64,000 nt of DNA from contig CAWFTP010000003.1 in the NCBI GenBank assembly GCA_963818885.1, forward strand, positions 434,001 to 498,000. Reading direction: 5' to 3'. The notes beneath the pieces are model-generated. The model was given only the letters and a program-made list of their open reading frames with translations. It was not told the origin of the DNA and made no database searches. Origin of the DNA: DATFDN01 sp963818885. Lineage in GTDB: Bacteria; Pseudomonadota; Alphaproteobacteria; Acetobacterales; Acetobacteraceae. Below are positions 22,966-31,844 of the stretch, piece by piece (position 1 is the first letter of the stretch; the number at the start of each line of letters is the position of its first letter). The translations under genes and the position numbers were made by a program.

Positions 22966-23013
22966 GCCGGGGCGGCTAGGATGGCGCCGCCATGAGCGAC
23001 GCCGTCCCTGCCC

Positions 23014-24036
23014 GTGCTTGACCGCTTCGCACGTTTGTTCCCGAACGCGTTTACCCTCACGATGGCGTCGGGAATCATCGCGATCGACGCGCTCACCTTG
23101 GGCTGGGCGCCGATCGGCTGGGCGCTGTTCGCAGTGGCAGTGGCCTCATGGCTTGCGCTGCTGGCGGCCGGCATCCAGCTTCTGGCGCGCGACGCCGACA
23201 GGCTCGGTGCGGCGCTGGGGCATCACGAAACCGGCCCCGCTTACCTCACGCTGGTCGCGGCAACGGCGATCATCGGCAGCGGCTTTACGGCATTCGGCAT
23301 CGCGGCCCGGCTTGTCCTCCCGCTGTTCGCCGTTTCGGTCCTGCTCTGGTGCGTCACCCAGTACGGGTTCCTGGCCGGCGTGACGGAGAGGCGCGTGAAG
23401 CCGCCGCTCGAGGCAGGTCTTTCCGGGCAATGGCTGCTGCTGGTGGTGGCAGCTGAGGGGCTCGCGGCGCTCGGGGCGGACATCCCGGGGGCACCGCCGG
23501 CGCTGATCTTCGCCTGTTACGCCTGGGCGCTGCTGGGCGCTCTCTACTACGTGCTGCTCTCGGCGATGGTGCTGTATCGCTTCGCCTTCGTCACCATGCC
23601 GCCCGAGGACGTCTCCGGCCCGTGGTGGATCAACGCCGGCGCCGCCGCGATCACCGTGCTTGCCGCCGCCAAGCTGATGGTGACCGGTGCCTCGATCGGC
23701 CCCTTCGCGCTGCGCGACCTGCTCGGCCCCGTCGTGGTCGCCTTCTGGGCCGACGCGACGTTCTGGATTCCGCTGCTGCTCCTGCTCTTCGCCTGGAAGC
23801 ACGCGGTGCGACGGCGCACCTTCCACTATTCGATCGCCCTATGGTCCGTCGTCTTCCCGCTGGGCATGTATTGCGCCGGCACGCTGGCGCTGGAAGCCGT
23901 CTATGGACTCGGCTTCCTGCATCCTCTTGCACGGGCGTTCTTTTGGATCGCCCTACTCGCCTGGTGCGCGGCCACGGTGGGCGCGATCCGCGCGGCGTTC
24001 AGTCCAGATGACAGGCCGACACCTGCCCGGGGCTGA
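23014..24036 (+). CDS. TDT/SLAC1-family transporter (tellurite-resistance/dicarboxylate transporter type)
   Basis: About 340 residues with roughly ten hydrophobic helices and the family opening FPNAFTLTMASGIIAIDALT (compare 'FALVMATGIVS'). A late block GPWWINAGAAAITVLAAAKL matches the 'PPYWINMGAAAITTLAG' segment of the C4-dicarboxylate/SLAC1 anion channel fold. It would move small anions across the inner membrane. The chosen GTG at 23,014 lacks the family's extra N-terminal residues; an ATG at 22,992 reads MSDAVPARA then stops, so one extra base near 23,010 may have broken the true start. Its 3' end overlaps the convergent ABC ATPase gene by 38 bases. Confidence 0.75.
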   Translation: MLDRFARLFPNAFTLTMASGIIAIDALTLGWAPIGWALFAVAVASWLALLAAGIQLLARDADRLGAALGHHETGPAYLTLVAATAIIGSGFTAFGIAARLVLPLFAVSVLLWCVTQYGFLAGVTERRVKPPLEAGLSGQWLLLVVAAEGLAALGADIPGAPPALIFACYAWALLGALYYVLLSAMVLYRFAFVTMPPEDVSGPWWINAGAAAITVLAAAKLMVTGASIGPFALRDLLGPVVVAFWADATFWIPLLLLLFAWKHAVRRRTFHYSIALWSVVFPLGMYCAGTLALEAVYGLGFLHPLARAFFWIALLAWCAATVGAIRAAFSPDDRPTPARG

Positions 24037-24961
24037 TGGTGCGCAGCAACGGCTCCTCCACCCGGCAGCGGTCGAACACGAACGGGCAGCGCGTGTGGAA
24101 CCGACAGCCCGAAGGCGGGTTGATCGGGCTCGGCACGTCGCCGCGCAGGATGACGCGGTTGCGCTTCGCCGTGGGATCGGGAACCGGCACGGCCGATAGC
24201 AGCGCGCGCGTATAGGGATGATGCGCGTGCGTGAATAGCGTTCGCCGGTCGGTTAGCTCCACGATCTTGCCGAGATACATGACCGCGACGCGATGCGTCA
24301 GATGCTCGACGATCGCGAGATCGTGGCTGATGAACAGCATCGCGAGGCCGAGCTGATCCTGCAGATCGGCGAGCAGATTGATGATCTGCGCTTTGACCGA
24401 CACGTCGAGCGCGGACACCGCCTCGTCGCAGATGATCACGTCGGCATCCGGGGCAAGCGCGCGCGCAATCCCGATGCGCTGGCGCTGCCCGCCGGAGAAT
24501 TCGTGCGGGAACCGCCCGGCGGCGTCGCGTGGAAGGCGCACGAGGTCGAGCAGCCGGTCCACCCTCTCCCGCAACGCACGCCCATGAGCGAGGCCGAAAT
24601 TGGTGATCGGCTCGGAAATGATCTCGCGCACATGCATGCGTGGGTTGAGGCTGCTGAACGGGTCCTGGAACACCACTTGCATCCGCCTGCGGATCGGCCG
24701 CAGGTGCCGCGCCGATAGATTGTCGATGCGCACGCCGTCGAGCCGCACCTCTCCCGCGGTCGGCGGCAAGAGGCGCAGCATCGTGCGCCCGACGGTCGAC
24801 TTGCCGCAGCCCGATTCGCCGACCAGCGACAGCGTCTCGCCGCGCGTGATGTCGAAGCTCACGCCGTCAACCGCGTGCACCGTGCCGGTTCGCCGGCCCA
24901 GCAGACCGGCGCGGACGGGAAAGTGCTTCTTGAGGCCGGCGACTTCGACCAGAGCGCTCAT
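23999..24961 (-). CDS. Dipeptide/oligopeptide ABC transporter ATP-binding protein (DppF/OppF-like)
   Basis: A 320-residue ATPase of the peptide/nickel ABC family. Walker A GESGCGKS (about residue 47-54), Q-loop VVFQDPFSSLNPR, signature SGGQRQRIGIARAL, Walker B DVIICDEAVSALD, switch ISHDLAIVEH. The C-terminal oligopeptide/dipeptide extension contains HHPYTRALLSAVPVPDP and a Cys-containing GCRFHTRCPF segment typical of DppF/OppF. The start is MSALVEVAGLKKHFP at 24,961, overlapping the upstream TGA by four bases (ATGA). Last gene of a four-gene operon reading leftwards. Confidence 0.88.
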   Translation of the reverse strand: MSALVEVAGLKKHFPVRAGLLGRRTGTVHAVDGVSFDITRGETLSLVGESGCGKSTVGRTMLRLLPPTAGEVRLDGVRIDNLSARHLRPIRRRMQVVFQDPFSSLNPRMHVREIISEPITNFGLAHGRALRERVDRLLDLVRLPRDAAGRFPHEFSGGQRQRIGIARALAPDADVIICDEAVSALDVSVKAQIINLLADLQDQLGLAMLFISHDLAIVEHLTHRVAVMYLGKIVELTDRRTLFTHAHHPYTRALLSAVPVPDPTAKRNRVILRGDVPSPINPPSGCRFHTRCPFVFDRCRVEEPLLRTISPGQVSACHLD

Positions 24962-25947
24962 GCATCCACCAGCACGTCGGCGTGATGACAGGCCGCCATA
25001 TGGCCCGGCAGGTGCGCTTCGATCGGCGGGCTGACCCGCAGGCAGATCTCGGTCGCGAGCGGACAACGCCCCGCGAAGCTGCAGCCGACGATCGGCGATC
25101 GCAGCGACGGCACGAGACCCGGTATCTCGGTCAGCCGCTCCCGCGCATCTCCCTCGACCGAGGAGCCGAGCTTCGGTACGGCACCCAGCAGCCCGCGCGT
25201 GTAAGGATGTAGCGGGCGCGCGAAGATGTCCTCGACCGGCGCCTCCTCCACCTTGCGCCCGGCGTACATCACCACCACGCGTTGCGCCATCTCGGCGACC
25301 ACGCCGAGGTCGTGCGTGATCAGCATGATCGCCGAGCCGAGCCGCGTCTTGAGGTCGCGCATCAGATCGAGAATTTGTGCCTGGATCGTCACATCCAGCG
25401 CGGTGGTCGGCTCATCGGCGATCAGGAGCTTGGGATTGCAGGCGAGCGCCATCGCGATCATCACCCGCTGGCGCATCCCGCCTGAGAGCTGGTGCGGGTA
25501 CTCGCGCACCCGCTTCTCGGGGACCGGGATGCCGACGAGCGCCAGCATTTCGACCGATTTCACTTCCGCTGCCTGGGCGGAAAGCCCCTCATGCAGCCGC
25601 AGCGTCTCGCCGATCTGTCGCCCGACGGTCAGCACGGGATTGAGGCTGGTCATCGGCTCCTGGAAGATCATCGAGATCTCGTTGCCGCGAATGTCGCGCA
25701 TCTCCGCTTCCGACAGCCTCAGCAGGTCGCGGCCATTGAAGCGGACCTGCCCAGCGATGCGTCCCGGAGGCTCCGGGATCAGGCGCAGAATGGACATGGA
25801 GGTGACGGACTTGCCGCAGCCCGACTCGCCGACGATGCCGACGGTCTCACCCGGATCGACATGGAAAGAGATGCCGTCCACAGCCCGCACAACGCCGTCA
25901 GGCGTCGCGAAATGGGTGCGCAGGTCGGTGACTTCGAGGAGCGCCAT
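24958..25947 (-). CDS. Dipeptide/oligopeptide ABC transporter ATP-binding protein (DppD/OppD-like)
   Basis: A 329-residue ATPase, partner of the DppF-like protein. Walker A GESGCGKS, Q-loop MIFQEPMTSLNPV, signature LSGGMRQRVMIAMAL, Walker B LLIADEPTTALD, switch ITHDLGVVAEM, and the family's C-terminal LHPYTRGLLGAVPKLG plus GCSFAGRCPLA block. ATG at 25,947 shares one base with the TAA of the permease gene. Both ATPases keep all catalytic motifs, so the transporter engine is intact even though its binding protein gene is broken. Confidence 0.88.
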   Translation of the reverse strand: MALLEVTDLRTHFATPDGVVRAVDGISFHVDPGETVGIVGESGCGKSVTSMSILRLIPEPPGRIAGQVRFNGRDLLRLSEAEMRDIRGNEISMIFQEPMTSLNPVLTVGRQIGETLRLHEGLSAQAAEVKSVEMLALVGIPVPEKRVREYPHQLSGGMRQRVMIAMALACNPKLLIADEPTTALDVTIQAQILDLMRDLKTRLGSAIMLITHDLGVVAEMAQRVVVMYAGRKVEEAPVEDIFARPLHPYTRGLLGAVPKLGSSVEGDARERLTEIPGLVPSLRSPIVGCSFAGRCPLATEICLRVSPPIEAHLPGHMAACHHADVLVDA

Positions 25948-26831
25948 TACAGCCGCTTGGCGAGCCGCGGGTCGAGCGCGTCGCGCAGCCCGTCGCCGAC
26001 CAGGTTGACCGCGAGCACCGTGATCGAGAGGAACACCGCCGGGAAGAACACGATGAAGGGCTTGATCTGCCAGAGCGCCCTGCCCTCCGCCATGATGTTG
26101 CCCCAGCTCGGCACGGTGGGCGGCGTGCCGGCCCCGATGAAGGACAGGATTGCCTCCGTGATCATCGCGGAGGCGCAGATGAACGTCGCCTGCACCATCA
26201 GCGCGGCAAAGGTGTTGGGCACGATGTGGCGCCAGATGATGACATAGGTGCGCGTGCCCGCCGCGATCGCCGCCTCCACGTAGGGCTGCTCGCGCAGGCT
26301 CAGGACGATACCGCGCACGAGGCGGGCGACACGCGGGAACTCGGTGATCGAGATCGCGATGATGACGTTCTGAACGGATGCACGGGTCAGCGCCATGAGC
26401 GCGATGGCGAGCAGGATGGAGGGGATCGACATCATCCCGTCCATGATGCGCATGATGATGCCGTCAAGCGCCCGGCTGAAGCCCGCGACCACCCCGACCA
26501 GCGTGCCGACGACGGAGGCGAGGATCGCCACCGAGAAGCCGACCAGCAGGGAGATGCGGCTGCCGAACAGCACGCGCGAGAAGATGTCGCGTCCCAGCAT
26601 GTCGGTTCCCATCAGGTGCGCCACCGACGGGTCGCGGATGCGCTGGGCCGGCGCTATCGCCGTCGGGTCGTATTGCGTCAGGTAGGGCGCGAAGATCGCG
26701 ATCAGCAGCATGATCAGGATGATCGCGCTGCCCGCAGCGACGGTCGGATAGCGGCGGAGGAACCCCGAGATGCGCCCGCGGTGCACCCGCGGCGGCAGGA
26801 TTTCCGGCAGCGGAACGGTGGAGATGCTCAA
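25947..26831 (-). CDS. Dipeptide/oligopeptide ABC transporter permease (DppC-like)
   Basis: A 294-residue inner-membrane permease with the OppC N-terminal region (RYPTVAAGSAIILIMLLIAI) and the BPD transmembrane domain: HLMGTDMLGRDIFSRVLFGS, FSRALDGIIMRIMDGMMSIP, the EAA-loop EAAIAAGTRTYVIIWRHIVP coupling helix, SFIGAGTPPTVPSWGNIMAE and NLVGDGLRDALDPRL. The chosen start is TTG at 26,831, in a TTGA overlap with the DppB stop. No ATG lies nearby, and a GTG further in would remove part of the N-terminal segment. Translational coupling makes the TTG reasonable. Confidence 0.85.
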   Translation of the reverse strand: MSISTVPLPEILPPRVHRGRISGFLRRYPTVAAGSAIILIMLLIAIFAPYLTQYDPTAIAPAQRIRDPSVAHLMGTDMLGRDIFSRVLFGSRISLLVGFSVAILASVVGTLVGVVAGFSRALDGIIMRIMDGMMSIPSILLAIALMALTRASVQNVIIAISITEFPRVARLVRGIVLSLREQPYVEAAIAAGTRTYVIIWRHIVPNTFAALMVQATFICASAMITEAILSFIGAGTPPTVPSWGNIMAEGRALWQIKPFIVFFPAVFLSITVLAVNLVGDGLRDALDPRLAKRL

Positions 26832-27769
26832 TACCGGATCCTCGGGTCGAACACGGTGTAGAGAAGGTCGACGAGCAGGTTCACCAGCACGTAGGTGACC
26901 GAGAACAGCAGCACCACGCCCTGGATCACCGGATAGTCGCGCCGCAGGATGGCATCGACGGTCAGGCGCCCTAGCCCGGGGATCGCAAACACGGTCTCGG
27001 TAACCACCGCGCCGCCGATCAGCAGCGCGACGCCGTTGCCGATCACGGTCACGATCGGCACCGCGGCGTTCTTCAGCGCGTGCACGAATAGGACCTGCCG
27101 CGAGCCGACGCCTTTGGCGCGCGCGGTCCGCACATAATCCTGGCTCAGCACCTCCAGCATCGTCGCCCGGGTGATGCGCGCAATCAGCGCGACATAGATC
27201 AGCCCGAGGGCGGCGGACGGCAGGATCAGCGTGCGCAGGAACGGCCACACCCCGCGGCTGATCGGCACGAAGCCCTGCACCGGCAGCCAGCCGAGCTTGA
27301 GCGCGAAGACATAGGCGAAGACGTAGCCCATCACGAAGACCGGCACCGAAAAGCCCAGCACCGCCATCACCATCACCGCGCGGTCGATCAGCGAGCCCTG
27401 CTTCCAGGCGGCAATGACCCCGAGCGGGACGGCGATCACCACGGCGATGATCGTGGTCAAGATCATGAGCGAGAAGGTCGGCTCGATCCTTTGCGCGATC
27501 ATGTGCGCGACCGGCAGGTTGGTGAAGATCGAATCGCCCAGGTTACCGTGCAGCACCTGCCAAAGCCAGTCGCCGAAGCGCACCAGGAAGGGCCGGTCAA
27601 GCCCGAGCGAGATGCGGATGCGGGCGATGTCGGCCGGGCTCGCCTGGTCGCCCGCGATGATCGCCGCTGGATCGCCCGGCGCGAGATACAGCAGACTGAA
27701 GATGAAGAAGGCGACGAACAGCATCACCGGGATGGTCGCGGCGACGCGCCTGGTGACGTAGCCCAGCAT
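26828..27769 (-). CDS. Dipeptide/oligopeptide ABC transporter permease (DppB-like)
   Basis: A 313-residue permease. N terminus MLGYVTRRVAATIPVMLFVA, then LLYLAPGDPAAIIAGDQASP, the family's LGLDRPFLVRFGDWL, periplasmic loop GNLGDSIFTNLPVAHMI, six helices, coupling loop YVRTARAKGVGSRQVLFVHA and the end TYVLVNLLVDLLYTVFDPRI. ATG at 27,769 shares a base with the TGA of the upstream binding-protein remnant, so it was the second gene of a normal SBP-B-C-D-F operon. Confidence 0.87.
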   Translation of the reverse strand: MLGYVTRRVAATIPVMLFVAFFIFSLLYLAPGDPAAIIAGDQASPADIARIRISLGLDRPFLVRFGDWLWQVLHGNLGDSIFTNLPVAHMIAQRIEPTFSLMILTTIIAVVIAVPLGVIAAWKQGSLIDRAVMVMAVLGFSVPVFVMGYVFAYVFALKLGWLPVQGFVPISRGVWPFLRTLILPSAALGLIYVALIARITRATMLEVLSQDYVRTARAKGVGSRQVLFVHALKNAAVPIVTVIGNGVALLIGGAVVTETVFAIPGLGRLTVDAILRRDYPVIQGVVLLFSVTYVLVNLLVDLLYTVFDPRIRY

Positions 27770-27962
27770 CAGGCCTTCTTCTCGACCCCCCAGACCACCG
27801 GGAAGGGCGCCGCCACCACGCCCGAAAGCGACTTGCGCCAGGACTGGTAGCCCTTGAAGAACCCGGTCGGAACGAAGGTCACGAAATCCATCGTAGGGCG
27901 AGCCCGTTGGCTGCAGCCAGCGCAAGGCTGGCGCCGGAGCGCATGAAATCGCGGCGTCGCAT
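27769..27962 (-). pseudogene. ABC transporter substrate-binding protein gene with its middle deleted
   Basis: From ATG at 27,962 the frame gives a twin-arginine-like signal peptide, MRRRDFMRSGASLALAAANG LALRWIS, then a stop. From about 27,893, two frames over, comes MDFVTFVPTGFFKGYQSWRK, SLSGVVAAPFPVVWGVEKKA and TGA at 27,769-27,771, which is the C-terminal end of a peptide-binding protein family 5 member. A normal protein of this kind has about 500-540 residues, so roughly 1.4 kb is missing between the two ends, and the joint is out of frame. Neighbouring permease and ATPase genes are intact. This is either a real deletion or an assembly collapse. Confidence 0.75.
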
Positions 27963-28019
27963 CGAAGCCCCCGTTTTGCTAGACCATAGCCGCGGGACCC
28001 TGAAAGCGCCAGCGACCCC

Positions 28020-28727
28020 ATGATGACCTCCTTTGCCGCCGCCGACCGGCAGGCGCCCTATCGCGCGGCTGTTGTCATCCCGACGGTGCTGCGGCCTTCC
28101 CTGCTTCGCGCGGCGCGCTCGGTGTTCGCCCAGGGGATCGACGGGCGCATCCAGCTTCTGATCGGCGTCGACCGCGTTCTGGGGAACCGCGAGGCGCTCG
28201 CGACCCTGTCGCAAGAGCGGCCGGACCATGTCGATCTCGACGTGCTCGATCCAGGCTATTCGACGGCGGCGGCGAATGGCGGCCTCTATTCCTGCGCCTT
28301 CGGCGGCTCCCTGCGCAGCGCACTCACCCTGCTCGCCAACAGCCGTCACGTCGCCTATCTCGACGATGATAACTGGCTTGGGCCGGACCATCTCGCGACC
28401 TTGCTCGCGACGATCGAGCGCGCCGAATGGGCGTTCTGCCGCCGCTTCATGGTCGATCCGCGCAACCAGACGACGATCTGTGTCGACGAATGGGAGTCGG
28501 TCGGGCCCGGCGAGGGATTCTTCAACCGCCGTTTCGGCGGGTTCGTCGACACCAACTGCCTGATGATCGACAAGATCGCCTGCCATGACGTGGTCGCGGA
28601 ATGGTCAACCTCCACGTTCGACAATGGCGGCGGCGAGGATCGGCGGGTGTTCGACTTGCTGCGCACCCGCCACAAAGGCAAGGGCACGCGCCGGGCGACA
28701 TGCTATTACGCCGTCAATGAGCTCTGA
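28020..28727 (+). CDS. Family 2-like glycosyltransferase
   Basis: A 235-residue GT-A fold protein. It opens AAVVIPTVLRPSLLRAARSV (nucleotide-sugar binding strand), has GVDRVLGNREALATL, and a metal-binding acidic motif in HVAYLDDDNWLGPDHLATLL (DxD equivalent DDDN, about residue 117). Later GGFVDTNCLMIDK and GGGEDRRVFDLL fit the acceptor and catalytic-base regions. It lacks membrane helices. It overlaps the next gene, a methyltransferase, by 11 bases, so the pair is co-translated; a modified glycan or glycopeptide product is plausible. It is divergent from the ABC operon. Confidence 0.7.
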   Translation: MMTSFAAADRQAPYRAAVVIPTVLRPSLLRAARSVFAQGIDGRIQLLIGVDRVLGNREALATLSQERPDHVDLDVLDPGYSTAAANGGLYSCAFGGSLRSALTLLANSRHVAYLDDDNWLGPDHLATLLATIERAEWAFCRRFMVDPRNQTTICVDEWESVGPGEGFFNRRFGGFVDTNCLMIDKIACHDVVAEWSTSTFDNGGGEDRRVFDLLRTRHKGKGTRRATCYYAVNEL

Positions 28728-29469
28728 CCCGATCCACCCCTGGCGGGAGGCATGGTTCCGCACCCAGGGTTACGACTGGAAACAGCAACGGCGGCTGAGC
28801 GTGACCTTGCGCGATGCAATGCGTCTGATCCACCCGGCTTCGCCCTATGCCGATGCGCACGCCGACCCCGCCCTGCTCGACCTGCAAGGCTGGGGAAGCA
28901 GCGACAGCCCCGTCTTCGCCGAGGTGTTCCGCCAGCTGCGTCCCCGCAGCGTCATCGAGGTGGGCGCCTGGAAGGGTCGCTCCGCCGTCCACATGGCCGA
29001 GCTCGCCCGCGAGCTCGGCCTCGATACCTTGATCGTCTGCGTCGACACCTGGCTCGGCGGGCTCGACCATATGCTCTCCGATGAATGGCGCACGCAGCTG
29101 CGGATGACGAACGGCATTCCGCACCTCTACTCGGTGTTCGTCGCCAACGTCATCGAGCGGGGGCTTGCCGGGAGCATCATCCCGTTCGCGCAGACCTCCA
29201 CCACCGCCGCCGCCTTCCTGTTGCGCTGCGGGGTCGCGGTCGACCTGCTGCATATCGACGCCTCGCATGAGGAGGCGGACGTGCTCGCCGATTGCCGGGC
29301 ATGGTGGAAGCTCCTGCGCCCGGGCGGCGTGCTGATCGGCGACGACTACACCGAGGCCTGGCCGGGCGTGGTGAACGCGGCCCACGTCTTCGCCGCCGAG
29401 ACCGGCTGCACGCTGCAGGTCGGCGGGGTCGCGCCTTTCCACAAATGGGTGGTGCAGAAGCCGGCATAG
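28717..29469 (+). CDS. Class I SAM-dependent methyltransferase
   Basis: A 250-residue protein starting MSSDPIHPWREAWFRTQGYD. SAM-binding motif I is VIEVGAWKGRSAVHMAELAR (about residue 75); motif II acidic residue in LIVCVDTWLGG; later LLHIDASHEEADVLADCRAW and LLRPGGVLIGDDYTEAWPGV, the pattern of the Methyltransf_24 type often acting on sugars or cephalosporin-like hydroxylation substrates. The start is chosen because it overlaps the glycosyltransferase end by 11 bases. It converges on the enolase-superfamily gene at a distance of one base. Confidence 0.7.
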   Translation: MSSDPIHPWREAWFRTQGYDWKQQRRLSVTLRDAMRLIHPASPYADAHADPALLDLQGWGSSDSPVFAEVFRQLRPRSVIEVGAWKGRSAVHMAELARELGLDTLIVCVDTWLGGLDHMLSDEWRTQLRMTNGIPHLYSVFVANVIERGLAGSIIPFAQTSTTAAAFLLRCGVAVDLLHIDASHEEADVLADCRAWWKLLRPGGVLIGDDYTEAWPGVVNAAHVFAAETGCTLQVGGVAPFHKWVVQKPA

Positions 29470-29470
29470 G

Positions 29471-30574
29471 TCAGCGCACGTCCAGCACCGGCTCCCCGAA
29501 CGCCTGCATGATCGGCGTTACGCCAAGCCCAGGCGCCGTTGACGCTGCCATCCGGCCCTGCACCCGGCGCGGCGCACCGTCGGCAGTCGGCACCGTCACG
29601 TAGCTGTTGAAATCGGTCGCCGAGAAGCGGAACCTCTCGGGTGTGCTGTGGGCGAGATGGGCTATCGCGGCGGTGGTGATGTCCCCACCCCAGGAATCCT
29701 CGATGGTCATGGCGATCCCCATCGAGACACAGAGGTCGCGCGCCTGCCGAGCGGGCGTCAGGCCACCGAGCTTGCTGATCTTGATGTTGACCACGTCCAT
29801 CGCCGCATCGGCATGGGCGCGCAGCAGCATACCGATATTATCCACGCACTCGTCAAGCACGAACGGGTGACTGGTGCGCCGACGTACCGACAGGCACTCC
29901 TCGTAGCTCAGGCACGGCTGCTCGATATACACGTCTAGCGCCGCCACTGCTCGGACTACCCGTGCCGCCTCGTGCGGCAGCCAGCCGGTGTTGGCATCCG
30001 CCACCAGCACGTCGCCCGTCTGCAGCCGTGCGGCGACCGCTTCGATGCGGGCGATGTCGGCATCCGGATCACCACCCACCTTGAGCTGGAATTTCCGGTA
30101 GCCCTCCGCGCGGTAGAGTGCGACCGAATCCGCCATGCGCTCCGGCGAGTCCTGCGAGATCGCCCGGTAGAGTTCCACCGCCTCGCCGTCGCGCCCGCCG
30201 AGCAATGTCGCGACCGGCACGCCGCTCGCCTGGCCCAGCAGATCCCAGCAGGCGATGTCGATCGCCGATTTGACGTACGGGTGACCCTTGAGGTGGATCT
30301 CCATCAGCCGGTTGAGCGGACCGATGCGACGCGGGTCTTTCCCCAGCAGATGCGGCGCGAGCTCGGCGAGGCCGGCGCGCACGCCCGCGGGGTAGGACGG
30401 CAAGTAGGCGGGACCGAGTGGGCAGACTTCCCCATGCCCGGCGAGCCCCGCATCGGTCTCGACCCGCACGACGGTGCTGTCGAATACGGAGACCGACTTG
30501 CCGCCGGACCAGTTGTAGCTGCCCTCACGCAGCGGAAGGTCGACCTGATAGGCGAGCAGCCGGATGATCTTCAT
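29471..30574 (-). CDS. Enolase-superfamily (mandelate racemase/muconate lactonizing) dehydratase, possibly cis-3-hydroxy-L-proline dehydratase
   Basis: A 367-residue intact protein starting MKIIRLLAYQVDLPLREGSY. Superfamily motifs: catalytic Lys region RKFQLKVGGDPDAD, metal ligands in LVADANTGW (Asp), VYIEQPC (Glu) and FVLDECVDN (Asp/Glu), and the opposite-face Lys in VVNIKISKLGG. The IEDSWGGDITTAAIAHLAHS and ATDFNSYVTV segments and the overall N-terminal LPLREGSYNWSGGKSVSVFD are what I associate with the cis-3-hydroxy-L-proline dehydratase group; that subgroup call is from memory of the family and less sure than the superfamily. Divergent from livJ, which imports branched-chain or other amino acids, so an amino-acid role is coherent. 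Confidence 0.65.
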   Translation of the reverse strand: MKIIRLLAYQVDLPLREGSYNWSGGKSVSVFDSTVVRVETDAGLAGHGEVCPLGPAYLPSYPAGVRAGLAELAPHLLGKDPRRIGPLNRLMEIHLKGHPYVKSAIDIACWDLLGQASGVPVATLLGGRDGEAVELYRAISQDSPERMADSVALYRAEGYRKFQLKVGGDPDADIARIEAVAARLQTGDVLVADANTGWLPHEAARVVRAVAALDVYIEQPCLSYEECLSVRRRTSHPFVLDECVDNIGMLLRAHADAAMDVVNIKISKLGGLTPARQARDLCVSMGIAMTIEDSWGGDITTAAIAHLAHSTPERFRFSATDFNSYVTVPTADGAPRRVQGRMAASTAPGLGVTPIMQAFGEPVLDVR

Positions 30575-30688
30575 GGGGCCCAGAATACGGCGGTGCGGGC
30601 CGGCCGACCAAGCGCGCGTCCCTTTGACCGACCCGCCCGGACTTCATAGGTTGCCCACCATAACCAAGCCGATAAGGGAGGCATCCCC

Positions 30689-31813
30689 ATGTCCAGACCC
30701 GCCCTGTTCTGGGCCGCCTGCGGTTTCGCGATCGGGCTCGCCGCCGCGACGAGCACTACGCAGGCCGCCGACCTTCAGGTCGGCATCATGGTGCCGACCA
30801 CCGGGCCGGAGGCGACCTACGGGAAGGACATGGAGAACGCGATCAAGCTCGCCACGGGGCAGATCAACGCCAAAGGCGGCGTGCTGCACATGAAGATCGT
30901 CACCAACACCCAGGACTCGGCCTGCGACCCGCAGCAGGCGGTGAACGCGGCGAGCAAGCTCGTCTCCCAGGGCGTGACCGCGGTGGTTGGCGGCTACTGC
31001 TCGGGGGCGACCCTGCCGACGCTGAAGATCTACGGCGACGCCGGCGTGCCGCTCGTCATCCCCGCCGCGAACTCGACCAAGCTGATCGGCGCCGGATCGG
31101 GCAACGTGTTCATGATCAACAGCACCGGCAACGATCAGGTCACGACCGCGGTCGCCTTCTTCAAGTCGAAGGACATCAAGAGCCTCGCCATCGTCAACGA
31201 GGGCGACGCCTACTCGGCCGACCTCGCGAGCCTGACACGCGATCAGTGGACCAAGGACGGCGGCAAGGTCGTCGCTTACGAAGTGGTCAACAAGGGCGAG
31301 CAGGATTTCTCCTCGCTGGTCACGAGGCTAAAGTCGCAGAACCCGGACGCGGTGTTCTGGACCGCGTACTACGCGGACGGCGCGCTGCTCATCAAGCAGC
31401 TCCGCCAGGGCGGCTACAGGGGGCTGATCGCGCTCGGCGACGGCAACAACTCGCCCAAGCTGTTCGAGATCGCGGGCGCTGCAGCGGACGGGGTCTATTG
31501 CTTCTCCAACCCGACGGTCGAGTATCTGCCCGGCGCGAAGGCCTTCGCCGACGCCTACAAGAACCAGTTCCACCAGGACCCCGGCCCCTATTCCGCGCTG
31601 TCCTATGACGGGATGAACCTGCTCGCCGATGCGATCACCCGCGCCAGCTCGACCGACAAGCCGAAGATCATCGCCGCGCTGAAGGCGACCAAGGACTTCC
31701 AGGGCGTGTCGGGACCCGTTTCCTTCACCCCGCAGGACACGCTCGCGCGCAGCAACTTCGTGATCCTGGTGGGCAAGGGGCGGCAGTGGGCGCTCTACAA
31801 GGGAGAATCATAG
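30689..31813 (+). CDS. livJ: Branched-chain amino acid ABC transporter substrate-binding protein (LivJ-like)
   Basis: A 374-residue periplasmic binding protein. Sec signal peptide of about 26 residues (hydrophobic core ALFWAACGFAIGLAAA, cleavage after TTQA). Then ADLQVGIMVPTTGPEATYGK, the Leu/Ile/Val-binding fold with VVGGYCSGATLPTLKIYGDA, PLVIPAANSTKLIG, FMINSTGNDQ, SLAIVNEGDAYSADLASL, PDAVFWTAYYADGALLIKQL and SYDGMNLLADAI. An AGGGAGGC ribosome site precedes ATG 30,689. First gene of livJHMGF. The ligand class could also be other amino acids, amides or aromatics, as in many LivJ paralogues. Confidence 0.85.
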   Translation: MSRPALFWAACGFAIGLAAATSTTQAADLQVGIMVPTTGPEATYGKDMENAIKLATGQINAKGGVLHMKIVTNTQDSACDPQQAVNAASKLVSQGVTAVVGGYCSGATLPTLKIYGDAGVPLVIPAANSTKLIGAGSGNVFMINSTGNDQVTTAVAFFKSKDIKSLAIVNEGDAYSADLASLTRDQWTKDGGKVVAYEVVNKGEQDFSSLVTRLKSQNPDAVFWTAYYADGALLIKQLRQGGYRGLIALGDGNNSPKLFEIAGAAADGVYCFSNPTVEYLPGAKAFADAYKNQFHQDPGPYSALSYDGMNLLADAITRASSTDKPKIIAALKATKDFQGVSGPVSFTPQDTLARSNFVILVGKGRQWALYKGES

Positions 31814-31844
31814 TCAGCTCCGCAGCGAGGGCGACGATGATTGC

